DNA of 64,000 nt. It comes from Larix kaempferi. Lineage: Eukaryota > Streptophyta > Pinopsida > Pinales > Pinaceae. Of the stretch, positions 1 to 11,799 are shown piece by piece. How positions within the stretch are numbered: position 1 is the stretch's first letter; each line of letters opens with the position of its first letter. The position numbers and the translations under genes are program-made. The stretch lies in contig BSBM01000092.1 of NCBI GenBank assembly GCA_027924585.1, forward strand, positions 9,951,001-10,015,000, given 5' to 3'. The notes beneath the pieces are model-generated. The model was given only the letters and a program-made list of their open reading frames with translations, did no database searches and was not told the origin of the DNA.

Positions 1-540
1 ATATAAGAATGTATTTTGGAGAAGGTAGGAATTTATACAAACAAAATATCCTAAGAGTTTTAAAGGAACCAAGCATTGATTTATCCAAACCTTGGGGCTT
101 CTTTGATGGATCCACCTAGGGTATTCCTAGAAGGTGAGGGGTGGGGGCTATCCTATGCATATCTCAATCTCATTTTTTGGTATTGAAATATGGATTGGAG
201 CGAGGGACCTATAATAGAGATGAATTATATGATGTATGGATTCTTCTAACAATTTTTGTTAAAAGGATTCATAGAATTTTGTAGGTTATGGGATATTCTA
301 AGCTCCTCATGGATTGGGCTATATGAAAGTGCCAAATTTCTAACTTCACCCTTGAACCCATTATGGTACGAGTACTATAAAATAAATCTCTTTTTTCTCA
401 CATTTTGTTTCTCTGTATCTATAGGGAATTCAACACTAAAGAAGATCAACTCTTAAAATATGCTTTGGACCTGGAGGAAGGAACTTCGATAGAGTAGGAA
501 TTCAAGGCTAATATTCCCAGGAGGTATTCCATAGGTTTTT
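1..540 (+). pseudogene. LINE ORF2 C-terminal RNase H remnant
   Basis: One reading frame from about base 40 to 540 keeps the layout of the RNase H domain found at the C-terminus of plant LINE ORF2 (RVT_3 type). It reads KPWGFFDGS near base 89, then GVGAIL, a long middle with RGTYNRDELY, then VMGYSKLLMDWA, and an IYREFNTKEDQLLKYAL block near base 410-450. The usual GDSK motif reads GYSK, so one catalytic Asp is lost. In-frame stops (three TAG, two TGA, one TAA) break it. It is cut at the window edge, so the RT part would lie upstream. The domain call rests on motif order and spacing read by eye. A retained host RNase H-like gene is unlikely given the stops. Confidence 0.72.
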
Positions 541-856
541 TTTATGATGTTATTTATTTTCATTTTTTAGTTGATAAATAGGGTATGTATTCTTAAGAAT
601 GGACAACAATGATTGATTGATGCTTCTTCAAGTCATACTGTAATTTTGTATGATTAATTGATGCTTGTTCAAGTCGTAATGAAATTTTGTATGCCAATTT
701 TTTTTTCTTCCAGAAGGTTGATAGTATAATTTTGTAGTATTATGTCATCCTAGAAACAATGTTGCTAGGCTTGTAGATGTGTGTTTCGATTTCAACTAGA
801 AATATCAAATACAAATTTTTTTCATAGAAAAAGAACATTCATCAATGTAGACTCCA
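541..856. other. no gene recognised
   Basis: AT-rich sequence between the LINE tail and the SINE. Two short similar segments occur (about 610-650 and 655-690, both with 'tgattgatgcttcttcaag'-like text), suggesting a small local duplication. It could be the LINE 3' untranslated tail. No coding signal was seen. Confidence 0.5.
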
Positions 857-1104
857 AATATTTTTTTTGTTTTGTTTTATTTTTTAAACTAGGGGAATCG
901 ACAACTAGAGTTGGGCTCGTACTCGCCTGAAACCGGGTCCAGGGATCCAATCTCGCTACCACTATACCCCTAGGTGCATCCATAGGGCCCAAACCATGGT
1001 GCATGGGTAAAATTGGGGGGATTCGAACACGTGACCTTCCATTTACAACTGATTACAACTTCTCGTCTTTACCACTTGATCTACCCCCCATGGGAATATT
1101 TTTT
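857..1104 (-). mobile_element. tRNA-derived SINE with target-site duplication
   Basis: On the minus strand the element starts near 1094 with a tRNA-like head. An A-box-like GTAGATCAAGTGGTAAAG lies near 1067-1084 and a B-box-like GTGTTCGAATCCCCC near 1017-1031. A tRNA-unrelated body of about 130 bases follows, then an A-rich tail with AAAAC-type repeats ending near 869. It is flanked by the 10-base direct repeat AATATTTTTT (857-866 and 1095-1104), as expected for LINE-mediated insertion. Pol III promoter boxes, A-tail and duplication together make the SINE call strong. Architecture and length resemble plant Au-type SINEs, but family assignment needs a database search. The short ORF across it on the minus strand is not a gene. 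Confidence 0.8.
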
Positions 1105-1255
1105 AAAGTTATTATTGTTTACGCTTTTATTTCTTTATTTTTGTCGTTGTAGATATAAAAATCTTAAAATACATGTCTATTATTTTTGCTATAAAATTTA
1201 CACATTTGATCAATTTTTAAATTAAAATATACACTACACTAGTAAAACAAAGATC

Positions 1256-1287
1256 TACAATCTAATATCTATATCTATATCTATATC

Positions 1288-1318
<31 letters not shown>

Positions 1319-1334
1319 CTATCTATCTATATAT
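1256..1334. repeat. compound microsatellite (TATATC)n-(GTAT)n-(CTAT)n
   Basis: Consecutive runs of a TATATC-like hexamer, then GTAT, then CTAT tetramers. The three units are related by single changes, so this looks like one slippage-prone array. Confidence 0.9.
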
Positions 1335-2987
1335 TATGAGCTGGTGCAAGGTAACGCTACCCAATTATGACACGTTAGTTGCAATGGAAACCTGGAAAGA
1401 CATAAATTTGATCACTAAAAATAAATATTAGAGGTATTTGCACAACTTTTTAGAACATGGTGTAAACTGATGAAATGTAGAGAATTGAGTTTCCTTCGAG
1501 AATATATAACTTTTACTTATGGAAAACCACTATATATACAAGAAAATGGAATTCTCATGAGATTGGTATGTTATCTATTTACTAAAACATAATGGATATG
1601 TTCGCGTTAGGCCCTAGGATTGGTATGCGAACACTATTTTATTTTAAATTAAAAAGTTGTAGTTAATAGGTGGTTCTTGTGTTACACTATTTTTCCATAA
1701 CTTTTAATGTTAATTTTATATATTTCTTTAAAATTGTAAAAGTTAGTGAAGCCCCATAATGGCCTCAAGGTCAAGCATTAGGCCCCGTTTTGAGGGTCTT
1801 AAAATTATTGTTTTTAGTGTGTAGGTCTTTTCCTGTACTTGTGTGGGTTCTTTTTCATTTTCAAAATAGGTGAACCAATCAAAAGTTACAAAGAAAATAA
1901 GAAACCTATATTTTTTAGAAATTTGAAATATGACCAAATAAAAATAAATATAAAATATAAAACAATATTGTCTTCCTCAGAAAAATATATATTTGGAATC
2001 TGCACATTGTGCAATTTCATTAGTAATGAACCATTCTAACATATGTAGATTCAAGGTTTAAAATTAGTGAAATGAAAAAATGGATGTGTTTTGTTAGTTG
2101 CAGGCCCAAAACACAGGTTTGACAATCCAAACCTAAAACCAAAGTGGACAACTCATCCACCGCATAGGTGGAAAAATTCATTCGTTCCAAACATTTTTGA
2201 AATTAGAAACACACATGTGTTAATAACATGCACGCATTCTTATACAAAAGACAACGTGCATGCATTAACAATGCACATGTGTTAACAAACACATGCACGT
2301 TATTGTTCCTATCTTTTAATTTCTAAATGAAGGTAAACCACAATAATCAACAATAAAATTAAATGGAAATATTAAATTCTTAAAGTAAAAGTGACATTCT
2401 CCTTATATTTCATTTTCTATCCTTTTACTTAAATTTTTAATATTACCATTAATTGTTTGAGGATGTTTGAGAGTGGTTCCAACCTCATCGGAATTTGTAT
2501 GCAACAAGTAGAATTTTAGATCCCATTCAGAATCAATGGACTTAATATTTTTCAAGGTTTCAGGATTGCAATGTTTACATTAGATTTTATCATGTATGAG
2601 AGTATGGGATTGGAATTTAATCAAGTGCATCAACCCCTCTATGTAAAAATGTACCCTTCACTCAAAACAAAATCACTTATTAGGAAAGGGATGTTTGTTC
2701 TACCTTTTTTAATTCTTGGATTAGGAGGTTTCATCAAACTTATAGGGTGTCGACTAATATATTTGGAGGATCAAATTCGAGATTCATGACAGAGGCAAGG
2801 GATAGATCCTAGAGGTGGGGGGAACAAGGTTATATTGACAAACATGATGTGAATATAGACAACAATTTTGATGATATGTAGTTATTTTTTATAGCATGAA
2901 GTTTATCGATAGATATCGAATGTTTGTTTATGTATATATCAATGAACAAAGACAAAGATCAAATATATACCGCCCCATGAAACGTAC
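1335..2987. other. no recognised gene; AT-rich spacer
   Basis: No conserved coding frame was found. A 72-codon open stretch at 2571-2789 (+) begins with ATG but matches nothing I recognise and has no supporting context. About 2180-2300 is rich in ACATGTG/TGCATG-type alternating purine-pyrimidine words. Nothing else could be supported. Confidence 0.5.
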
Positions 2988-3256
2988 TCTCTCTCCCTAC
3001 CCACATATCTCTCTTTCTCTCTCTCTCTCTCTCACATCCCCCTTTCTATCCCTTTGTCCATAACACCCCACCTCTCTAACCCACCCCTCTCTCCCTTTAA
3101 CCCCTCTCCTCCTCCCCCCACCACTAACCCCAACCTCTCTATCTCTCTCTCTACCCTCCTCCCCCTACCCATAACCCCCTCCCCCCCTCTCTTTCTCCCC
3201 AAACCACCCCTAACCCCCCACCTCTCTCTCTCTTTATATCCCACTACCCTCTCCCC

Positions 3257-3296
<40 letters not shown>

Positions 3297-3918
3297 ATAT
3301 CTATCTCTTTCTCTCTCTCCCTATGCCCCCCTTCTCTCTAATCGTCCTCCTCTTATGCAAATCGCTAACACCCTCTCTCTCTCTCTCTCTCTCTATTCCC
3401 CACAACCCCCCTCCTTTCCCTACCCCTAATAACCCCTCAGCTCTCTCTCTCTCTCTCTTCCTCCCTCTCTCCCTACCCCTTAAATCCCCACTCCTCATCC
3501 TTCTACCCTTATCCCCCCTCTTTCCTAATCCACCTACCCCTAACCCCCCTCTCTCTATCTCTCTTTATCTCCTTACCCAATACCACTAACCACCCCCCTC
3601 TATATCTCTCTCTCTAACCCCCCCTCTATCTCCCTAATCCCCCTCCTACACCTCCTAATCCTAACCCCCCCCTCTCTCTCTCCTACTCTCGCTACCCCTA
3701 ACCCCCCCCTCTATCTCTATCCTTCCAAACCCCCCTCCCCCATATCAGTAACCACCCCCCAATCTCACCTTCTCTCTCTCTCTCTCTCTAAATCCAACCC
3801 CCCCAATCTCACCTTCTCTCTCTCTCTCTCTAAATCCAACCCCCCCACTCCTCACCTATACACCGCCTTCTCTCTAACCTCCCTACTCCTTCTCAAAGCC
3901 CTAAAAAAACCACCTTGA

Positions 3919-3952
<34 letters not shown>

Positions 3953-4036
3953 AATCCAACCCCCCCACTCCTCACCTATACACCGCCTTCTCTCTAACCT
4001 CCCTACTCCTTTCCAAATCCCTAACACCACCACCCT

Positions 4037-4092
<56 letters not shown>

Positions 4093-4212
4093 TCTCAATA
4101 TCTCTTGTGCAAACCCCATCCTCCCCATACCCATAATCACCCGTCCACCTCTCTCTCTCTCTCTCTCTCCTGCAACCCCCATCCTACCCCTACCCCTAAT
4201 CACCCCTCCACA

Positions 4213-4259
<47 letters not shown>

Positions 4260-5211
4260 CAACCCCCTGAACCCCCCTACCCCTAATCACCTCTCTACTC
4301 CTATCTCTATCTCTCTATCCCCCTCCTACTCCCCCCACCCTTGACCCCCCATCTTTATTTGTTTCTCCTAATCCCCCTCCCCCCTACCAATAACCACCCA
4401 CCACCATCTCTCTCTCTCTCTCTCTCTCTAATCACTCCCCACCACCACTATCTCTCTCTCTCTCTACCCCAACCCCCCACTCCTCATACCCATATCCCTA
4501 CCCCCCTCTCTCTCCTTAACCCCAACCCCCCACTCCTCACCCCCCTTCCCTTACCCCCCCTCTCTCTATATCTGACTCTCTCTATCTCTCTACCTGTAAC
4601 GCCTCCTCTCTTTTTCTAACCCCCCCCTTACTCTCTCTTAATCCCCCTCCCCCTACCAATTCTCTCTCTCTCTCTATCTCTCTCTCTCTACCCCCAACCC
4701 CTCCACTCCTCAACTATATTACCCTTCTATCTAACTTCCATACTCCTCCTAGACCCTTAACCCTCCCGATTCTATCTCTTTCTCTCCCCAAACCACCTCC
4801 TCCCCCCTACCCCTAATAACCCTTGCTCTCTCTCTCTCACAACCCCTAATCCACTTACCCCCACGCCTTTCTATATCTCCCAATTCCCTAACAACCCCCT
4901 CTCTCTCTCACATCCCTTATCCTCCTACTCCTAACCCCCATCCTCCCTCAAACTCTCTCTCCCCTCCTCAACCACCCTAACCCTCTCTCTTTCTCTCTCC
5001 CTTAATCCTCCACGTACCCCTAACCCCCACCCCTTTCTATCCCCCCCAACACCCTGACACACCCCTTCTCTCTCTCTACTTCTAACCACTCTCTTCCTCT
5101 CTCTCCCTAACCCACTTTCTCTCTCTCTCTCTCCCACTCTACCACTAACCAACCTCCCCCCCTCTTTTCTTCCCCTAAACCCCCAACTTCCCCTCTCTCT
5201 CTCCTACTCCC
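2988..5211. repeat. long pyrimidine-rich tract, left part
   Basis: For more than 2.2 kb the plus strand is almost only C and T with scattered A and very few G. It consists of (CT)n runs of 8 to over 40 bases alternating with C-rich linkers such as CCCCTACCCCTAATCACCCC. Some linker blocks recur nearly unchanged (about 3835-3900 and 3955-4020 share CTCCTCACCTATACACCGCC), so part of it grew by unit duplication. The same composition resumes at 18046, showing that the gypsy element at 5212-18045 landed inside one pre-existing tract. Open frames here on both strands are compositional artefacts. Such tracts can form triplex DNA; that is inference. Confidence 0.92.
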
Positions 5212-8200
5212 TGTTGCCGCCTGGTTCCACACCTCGGGAAAACGCAGCAAAAGTCTTCAAGCTGCTGGTGTGGCCTTGGGGGCAAGTCAGATTCAAGTGC
5301 TGTCACTTGGGACTCGACTCCTCCGTCTAGGATTTCCTAGCGAAGCCAAGGGGGGTGGACCCTAAAAATAAAAATAAAAATAAGGCGTCTAATCTAGGAG
5401 TTAGGAAAATATTTTTGATAACCAAGACAAAACGGCATATACTTTTGTGAAATAAAACAATCATTCATCATTTACTCCCATTCACTATAATCATCATTCA
5501 TTTGCACATTTGTCAATAATATGAAATAACATTAACCAAGACCAGTGCCTTATAATGGAGTAAAAAACAAATGCATGAGCAGAAAAAGTAGCTGTTGTGC
5601 GAGTGTTCTTGGTTTATTTTAAAATTAATGTGAAGGTGATCTTTTTATTATGGCAGGTGGGTTCCCAATATACGCAAGGTACGGGGGAACATGTCCAAAA
5701 TTTTGAAGCGTGGCTTCCCTCTCAGGCTTGGGCTGAATCGGAGTCTCAAGGAGGTGTTTAGATGCTGTACCAACGAGGGCAAGCCTAATGGTTTCCAAGA
5801 GGTCACTACTCAGTTTTGTCCCAAGCCTTCTGAGAAATTTCCCCATGACGGCAAAATATTCGTGATGTGCCGAATTTTCACATAAAGGGTTTTTATTTTG
5901 GGCGGTGTTAGCTCTTATTACTAGTCATCTCCCCCTTTCTGATGTGTACCAACTGGATCAGACTGAGCTGCAAGTCGGCCACAGAGCATACGGGAGAAGA
6001 TATTGGTATTTTTTAGAAAAATTTTAAGAAACCAAAATTTTATCTTTTTAAACCCCAGGAGTCTCTTTTCAGGCACGTATTCGGGCAAACCCTTATACAT
6101 AAACCCTACTTCGGGAAAGCAAGGGGGGCGTTTTGAGTTTGTAAAAAAAATGGAAAAACTACGTTTTGAGTGAACTTGTGGCCCGCCAGTGGAACGGACC
6201 AACAAGGTTAATTTTAACCCTAGTTAATTTGATTAAATGCCAAAAATAAAAGAAGTAAACTACTCTAAAAAAACACGCCATGAAAAGAGACAACACAGGC
6301 CACCCCTGGGGGGATGGGGTGTGGGAGCTGGCTAGCCCACTTGCTCTCGTTTAATAGTCTTTTACAATGATCTGAGAAGTGCCCCAGTCTACTTAAAGTG
6401 ACTTGGTGGCTTACAATTTTGAGGGAAAATTAACCGGTTTTACAAAAATATGAATTCTGGTCCTCCGGATTGCCTGGATCCTTGAAATTTCGGCAGCACC
6501 TCCTCCTACCTGTTCGTCTTTTGCTGCAAACCAGCAAGCAATTATTAGTATAAGATGCCCAAAAACACTTTAAGAGTGTCTTTGGAACACCTCCTAAAAA
6601 ATCCAAAAAAATCTCTAAGTCAAAATCTAAGTAAAATGCAAGAAAATAACCAAGTAAGACAAGTAGTGAGGCTTGTTTACTTGGGATCTTTGCAAGCTTT
6701 ATGAGCTGCAAAAAACAAGCTCTAATTAACTGCCAGATATACTTTAAAATCAGAACTACCACTACTCAAAACTTTGAAAAATTTAACAATTTTTTGCAAG
6801 TTTTGAAAGAAGTAAAGATCTAATCAGTCAAAAAATAAGAGCTCTAACAAACCACTAGACTAGATTTTGCTGAAAGTAAATTCTGATCTACTTACAATGT
6901 TAACAATAGTATATAAATCAGATCCACTTTATGCTTAGTAACTAGTAACCAGAGCAAACTTTTTTGAAATAGAAGGGAGAGAGAGATGGAGCAATTTTTT
7001 TTTGAATAAAACCGAAACTTTGGAGATCCTTTCCGGTGGTGAGATGAGGGACTGTATCTGCATAAAAGATTAGATAAATAGAAGACACAAACAAGTTCTC
7101 CAACCTATCTACCTAAGACAACCTGTAAAAACACCACAACTTGCAACAAAAAGATCAAATGTAGATAAAACACATAGTATCAATTTGAAGAAAATATTCA
7201 TAAACAAATGATATATTTAAATATGATCTCTACTAAAGCGTAAAATGAAAGACTAAGAAATAAACAAATTACTCAAACTTTCCTCATAAACCAATACTGA
7301 TCTTTCCCAAACCTATACTTGATCTTAAAGAAACAAAATGCATCAATACAAGTTACCTCATTTGAAACAAGACATTCATCCACTCACAAAGCCCAACACC
7401 ATAAGTGACCTCCAAAGCCTTTTATTAATCAAGAATGCCAAAAGTATTACAATGATAAGTTCCTTTCTATCAAACTCCTACTCTACAATGGAGAAAGCAC
7501 TTCAATATATAGAGCAACCATGAGGGTGAAGGGCGCACTTGGTGAGGAAGGAGTGGGGGGAATGGTGGAGGAGATAGGGCTTCCCACTCCCCTTTTCTAG
7601 CTTCCAAAATGCAGCACATAGGGTGCTAACACAGCAGCATAAAAGGTGCTACACATACCACACGTGGGGGCCCCATTATAGTGAAGTGCGCCCAACCCAA
7701 AAGAGGGAAAGCACCCATCCTTTAAGGAAGTGTCATTTCCATGATTTATGTTTCCCAAATGTCATAACTTTCAGCTCAATACACTCCTCAATACATGCTG
7801 ATCCAAATCAGTCCCTCAAAACTCTCCAAAAATTATTAATTTTTTTATGTCATTTTTCACTTTTTTGATTTTTTAATGACTTTTTTGGGATTTTTGACTT
7901 TTTTGGATTTTGGCAAAAATTGAAGCACCCAAACATTAGGAAAAGTGGGTTTAGGGGTTAAGGGGGTTCTCTGAGTTAGAAAACGAGCACCCCTAAGGAA
8001 AAAAATACCTCCAAACGCCACTTCCAGGTCTTTTACAAAATTTTTAATTGAACCATTAAAAAATGGCCCAATTTACGGAAAAAATAAACTTTGCCGAAAA
8101 TTAAAAAACAACCTAGGGGGACTTAGGACATGTCCATATGACTCGAAAATAACGCCTAGCATGTTCATATACATTGACCCGTATACTTTAACAACCCCCT

Positions 8201-8539
8201 AAGGCCCGTCAGCCTCCCCAGGAATTCCAGCTTTGGAGGAGCAGGAGAAAAACCAATTAATTATGTTATGCACTAATGCAAGACATAATAGATAGGTGAA
8301 AAAACTCCTTGGAATACCTGACTTAGCCAAAAATTCCTAGGGAACCAAGTCTTTTACAAAACACCATGCTAGTACGTTTTGTTACAAACCCCGCAGGGCC
8401 ATGGACATGTGGAAAAAAGTTAAAAACGGGGGCCTTTAAAAGGCCAGCTGGATATCAAATCACAAAAAATGAACATGTATCATGTTCCACTCTGCCCGCT
8501 CGCTTGATAATCCAACCAAGTACAACTTAGTTGGAAACA
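5212..8539 (-). repeat. 3' LTR of the gypsy element (left copy)
   Basis: 3328 bp, aligned throughout with 14700-18045. It begins TGTTGCCGCC and ends GGAAACA, where the right copy has GGCAACA, so one terminal base has mutated here. Short open frames inside it (for example minus 5625-5846) recur in the other LTR at 15113-15334 only because the LTRs are copies. I see no convincing reason to call them genes. Confidence 0.92.
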
Positions 8540-8793
8540 TCTGGCTCCAACTGCGGGACATGTGCTCGATCTGATTTTCTCAATCAAAGAGAGTATGCGA
8601 GAATCCAAGAATCTCTGGTTCCTGCCATAAAATTAAAATGCATCAGTCCCACATCTTTTTCCAAATGAAACATAAGTTGCAACATTTATTTCAAACCAAA
8701 ACTAAAGCAAGAAAGTGAAACTAATATACATCAATAATATACAGAACATAATGTACAAAAATGCAAGGCAAAGGTTTAGAGATGGCCCTGCTA
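8540..8793 (-). other. gypsy element region between integrase end and 3' LTR
   Basis: Holds the end of the coding region and the place where the polypurine tract should be. The minus strand next to the LTR reads GTTGGAGCCAGA, only a weak purine run, so the plus-strand primer site is either degenerate or unusual. Confidence 0.5.
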
Positions 8794-9900
8794 TCAATCT
8801 GCCCCCGTGGGCATTAGGAAATCTTCTTTGAAGAACAGCTTGAGATGTTGTCCATTGACTGGGAGAGTCAACCTTTCTCCATCCATAGTGCAAAGGAAAA
8901 AAGAATTAACCCCTGCTGGTTCAAATATAACATATGGTCCCAACCATAGGCTATCAAACTTTCCATGCTTCGCTGGCTTATCCCTTCGCCTGTCCCATAA
9001 AAGAACCCAATCCCCTGGTTGGAAATCTTTTGGCTTAGCTGATCTGTCAAAAGTTCTTTTAACCCTGTCCTGATTTCTGATACTTTGGTCTAAGGCCTTT
9101 CTTCTAGTTTCATCCAATTTCATAATTTACTCAATTCTATTCTGCATACCATCATCATTTGAATCATAATCATGCAACATCTGATACACTGGAAACTGAA
9201 TATGAATGGGAACAGAAACTTCCAAACCATAAACCAACTGGAAAGCGGTTTTCCCAGTAGCGCGTTTCTGTGTTATTCTGTCAGCCCATATAACAAATTT
9301 TATCTTAGAATCCCAAGACCTCTTGTTATCCCCAACAGTTTTCTTTAAAATGTTCATTAAGGTCTTGTTGGTTGATTCAGCCAATCCATTTCCTTGGGGA
9401 TAATAGTTGGATGAGTGGGAGAGGATTATACCATACTTGAAGCAAAATGCTGAAAAGGCCATGGAACTAAAACTAGGACCATTGTTAGTTGTTATCTTGG
9501 ATGGCACCCCAAATCTAGTTATGATATGATTTTCAAGAAAGTCCATAACTACTTTATCTGTGGCATACTTAGTAGGCATTGCTTCCACCCACTTGGTGAA
9601 ATAATCAATGGCAGTTAGGATCCAGGTATAACCATTGCTTGAGTTTTCCTTAAACTGATTGATAAAATCAAGACCCCATTGTTGGAAATGAGCTTGAACA
9701 ACTACTGGCTCAAGAGGTAAAGTTGCCAACTTCTGTTTCCCAGTGAACAACTGACATTGGGGACAAGATCTGACAAACTTATGTACATCAGTAAACAAAG
9801 TGGGCCAATAGTAACCTGATCTAAGGATCTTGTGGGCTGTGGTGTCCGTGCATAATGCCCACCACAAAATCCAGTATGAAACTCAACCAGAAGTTTTTTG
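8794..9900 (-). pseudogene. gypsy integrase, broken and with altered catalytic residue
   Basis: Integrase inserts the cDNA copy into the host genome. The zinc-binding region is split by a frameshift near 9850: the His-containing part is read in the upstream frame, while SCPQCQLFTGKQ is in this one. The core keeps the first Asp (WGLDFINQF) and the Glu (PQGNGLAESTNKTL). The second Asp, normally TDNG, reads TTNNGPSF (codon AAC, about 9485-9490), so the DDE triad is D-N-E. A stop near 9127-9129 then separates the core from a C-terminal part (8794-9123) with DWVLLWDRRR, GPYVIFEP and LPVNGQHLKLFF. That tail has no chromodomain. The combined length is normal for plant gypsy integrases, but the protein cannot be made intact. 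Confidence 0.88.
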
Positions 9901-10149
9901 GAATCTAGTTCATCAACACATCTAAGAACTAAGCCATCAGGATTTCTCCAACCTAATCCATTCTGAGTTATGCAATACTTAGTGGCTTTAAGTCTTAGAG
10001 ACCTTCTTTTGTGACCAACAAGATGTTCAGGACATGTAAAATTGTTAAGAAGGTAAATAATGTCGGAATACCATTGTGTTTGACTTAATCTTTGAAGCTC
10101 TTCAGATATGACAAGTGCTGACTCATTATTTTGACAAATCATTCCTACA

Positions 10150-10570
10150 GCTTTCTCATTGCTTTCCGTCATCACGCGTGCAAGACCTTGTCCTTTGATT
10201 AACTTGGTAGGTTTTATCTCCAAGTCATACTCTTGTATTTTGGACACCCATTTTCCCCTTATACCAAGGCAATCCTGTTGAGCTAATATATCTTTAACAA
10301 CGGTATGAGGAACATAACCCACAACCTTGGAATACCCAATATATATTCTGAAATGTTTCAAAGACTTAACAAGGGCATAAGCTTGTTTCTCCATTATAGT
10401 ATATTTAAGCTCTGAATTTTGTAAAGCTTTATAAAGAATGCTATGGGTTGTTCTTGGCCTTGGTCATTTTTCTGAAGTAAAACTCCAGCAATAGTATGCT
10501 CAGAAGCAAAGGAAAATATTTGGAATTCTTTTGAATAATTAGGGCTTATCAACACAGGGGCTCTAGATAT
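10150..10570 (-). pseudogene. gypsy RNase H domain behind RT
   Basis: This follows the RT directly. It reads APVLISPNYSKEFQIFSFAS, then GVLLQKND, QPIAFF, a frameshift near 10394, then MEKQAYALVKSLKHFRIYI and EYDLEIKPTKLIKGQGLARVM. In ordinary gypsy elements the first catalytic Asp sits in a TDAS-type motif; here that position reads SFAS. So this domain probably lacked full activity even before the frameshift, matching the presence of a second RNase H upstream at 11800-12370. The usual N-terminal and C-terminal sub-motifs are otherwise in order. Confidence 0.8.
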
Positions 10571-11640
10571 GGCATCCTTGACACCTGCAAAAGCTTCTCT
10601 TCCTTGCTTACTCCATTCAAACTTAGCATATTTTTTAAGTAAGAGTTTTAGAGGCTTCATTAGCTCAGCTAAATTTGGAATAAATCTTCTAATGAAATTA
10701 ATTTGGCCATTGAAGGATTGGAAAGCTTTGACATTGGTAGGGATAGGAACTTTTTTAATGGCCTCAACTCTTTCAGGATCAACCTTTACACCATCCTTAG
10801 TGATAACATGTCCCAATAGTTTTCCCTCATCAACACAAAGCATAGACTTAGTAGGATTTAAAGATATGCCATACTTTCTGCATCTCTCAAAAATCTTTCT
10901 AAGATGGCCAACATGATCTGATATTTCCTTAGAATATACCATTAGATCGTCCTGATATATTTCAATAATTTTACCAATCAACCCACTAAAAGCAACATCC
11001 ATAGCACGTTGAAAGGTAGCACCAGCATTAGTAAGACCAAAAGGCATTCTAAGGTACATGAAAGTGCCCCAAGGTGTAGTAAAAGTAGTTTTATGTTGAT
11101 CTTCCTTGCTTACTAGCACCTGGTTATATCCAGAAAATCCATCAAGAAAAGACATCATACCTGATCCAGTTACCTTCTGAAGTAAAGTGTCCATGCTTGG
11201 AAAAGGATAATTATCTTTTAGGCATGCCCAATTCAAGTTTCGGAAGTCAATACACAATCTGATATCCCCATTCTTTTTTCTAACAACCACCAAGTTAGAA
11301 CACCAAGTAGAGTGTCTTGTTGGAGCAATGATGCCTGCTGCCAACATCTTTTGAAGTTCTTTGTAAACCATAGGGGCCAACTTGGGATTTATTCGCCTCA
11401 GCTTTTGGCGAAAAGGCTTGATACCTGGTTTAAAAGGGATTGTATGTTGAAAAATATCCTCATGATAAGCTTTAAGTTCATCATAGCTGAAAGCAAATAT
11501 ATCCCTATATTCATAGATCAAGTCAATCAAGGATTTTCTTTCTTCTTGAGATATTCCTTTTCCAATTTTTATAATTTTTGGTTCTTTTTCAGTTCCTATG
11601 TTTATTTCAATAAACTCCCCTAGTTTCATTGAACTCTTTT
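10571..11640 (-). pseudogene. gypsy reverse transcriptase
   Basis: The frame is open through the RT fingers and palm: IKPFRQKLRRINPKLAPMV, IRLCIDFRNLNWACLKDNYP, a DGFSGYNQ block with one catalytic Asp, the TPWGTFMYLRMPFGLTNAGA block, then IYQDDLMVYS holding the paired Asp (YQDD), then LLGHVITKDGVKVDPERVEAI. All palm Asp residues are present, so this is the best preserved part. It copies element RNA into DNA in cytoplasmic particles. Upstream it is fused to a linker and the extra RNase H. No separate ATG is expected, since it belongs to a polyprotein. Confidence 0.93.
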
Positions 11641-11799
11641 TCTTTTTATGGCCATCTTGTCTGTCAAAAAGCTGCTCTAACCCAGTGATTCTTTTAGGAA
11701 TTTTGTTCCTCGGCTGATCCTCTTCCTTTGGATACTCTTTCCCTTCCTCCTTATAAGTAATTTGACAATCAAAAAATTCTTGAAGATTATGGATGAAGT

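Noticed and set aside
3032-5152. Several open frames of 60-95 codons on both strands in the CT-rich tract
   Set aside because: Their proteins are Ser/Leu/Pro or Arg/Glu repeats that follow directly from (CT)n and C-rich composition; no gene signal.
2988-5211. CCCTAACCC-like words suggesting an interstitial telomere
   Set aside because: The words are irregular and embedded in C-rich linkers; there is no head-to-tail CCCTAAA or CCCTAA array.
5625-5846. A 73-codon minus-strand ORF conserved at 15113-15334
   Set aside because: The two copies lie at the same place in two LTRs of one element, so their similarity reflects copying, not selection.
10569-10916. 115-codon plus-strand ORF
   Set aside because: It is antisense to the well-supported reverse transcriptase.
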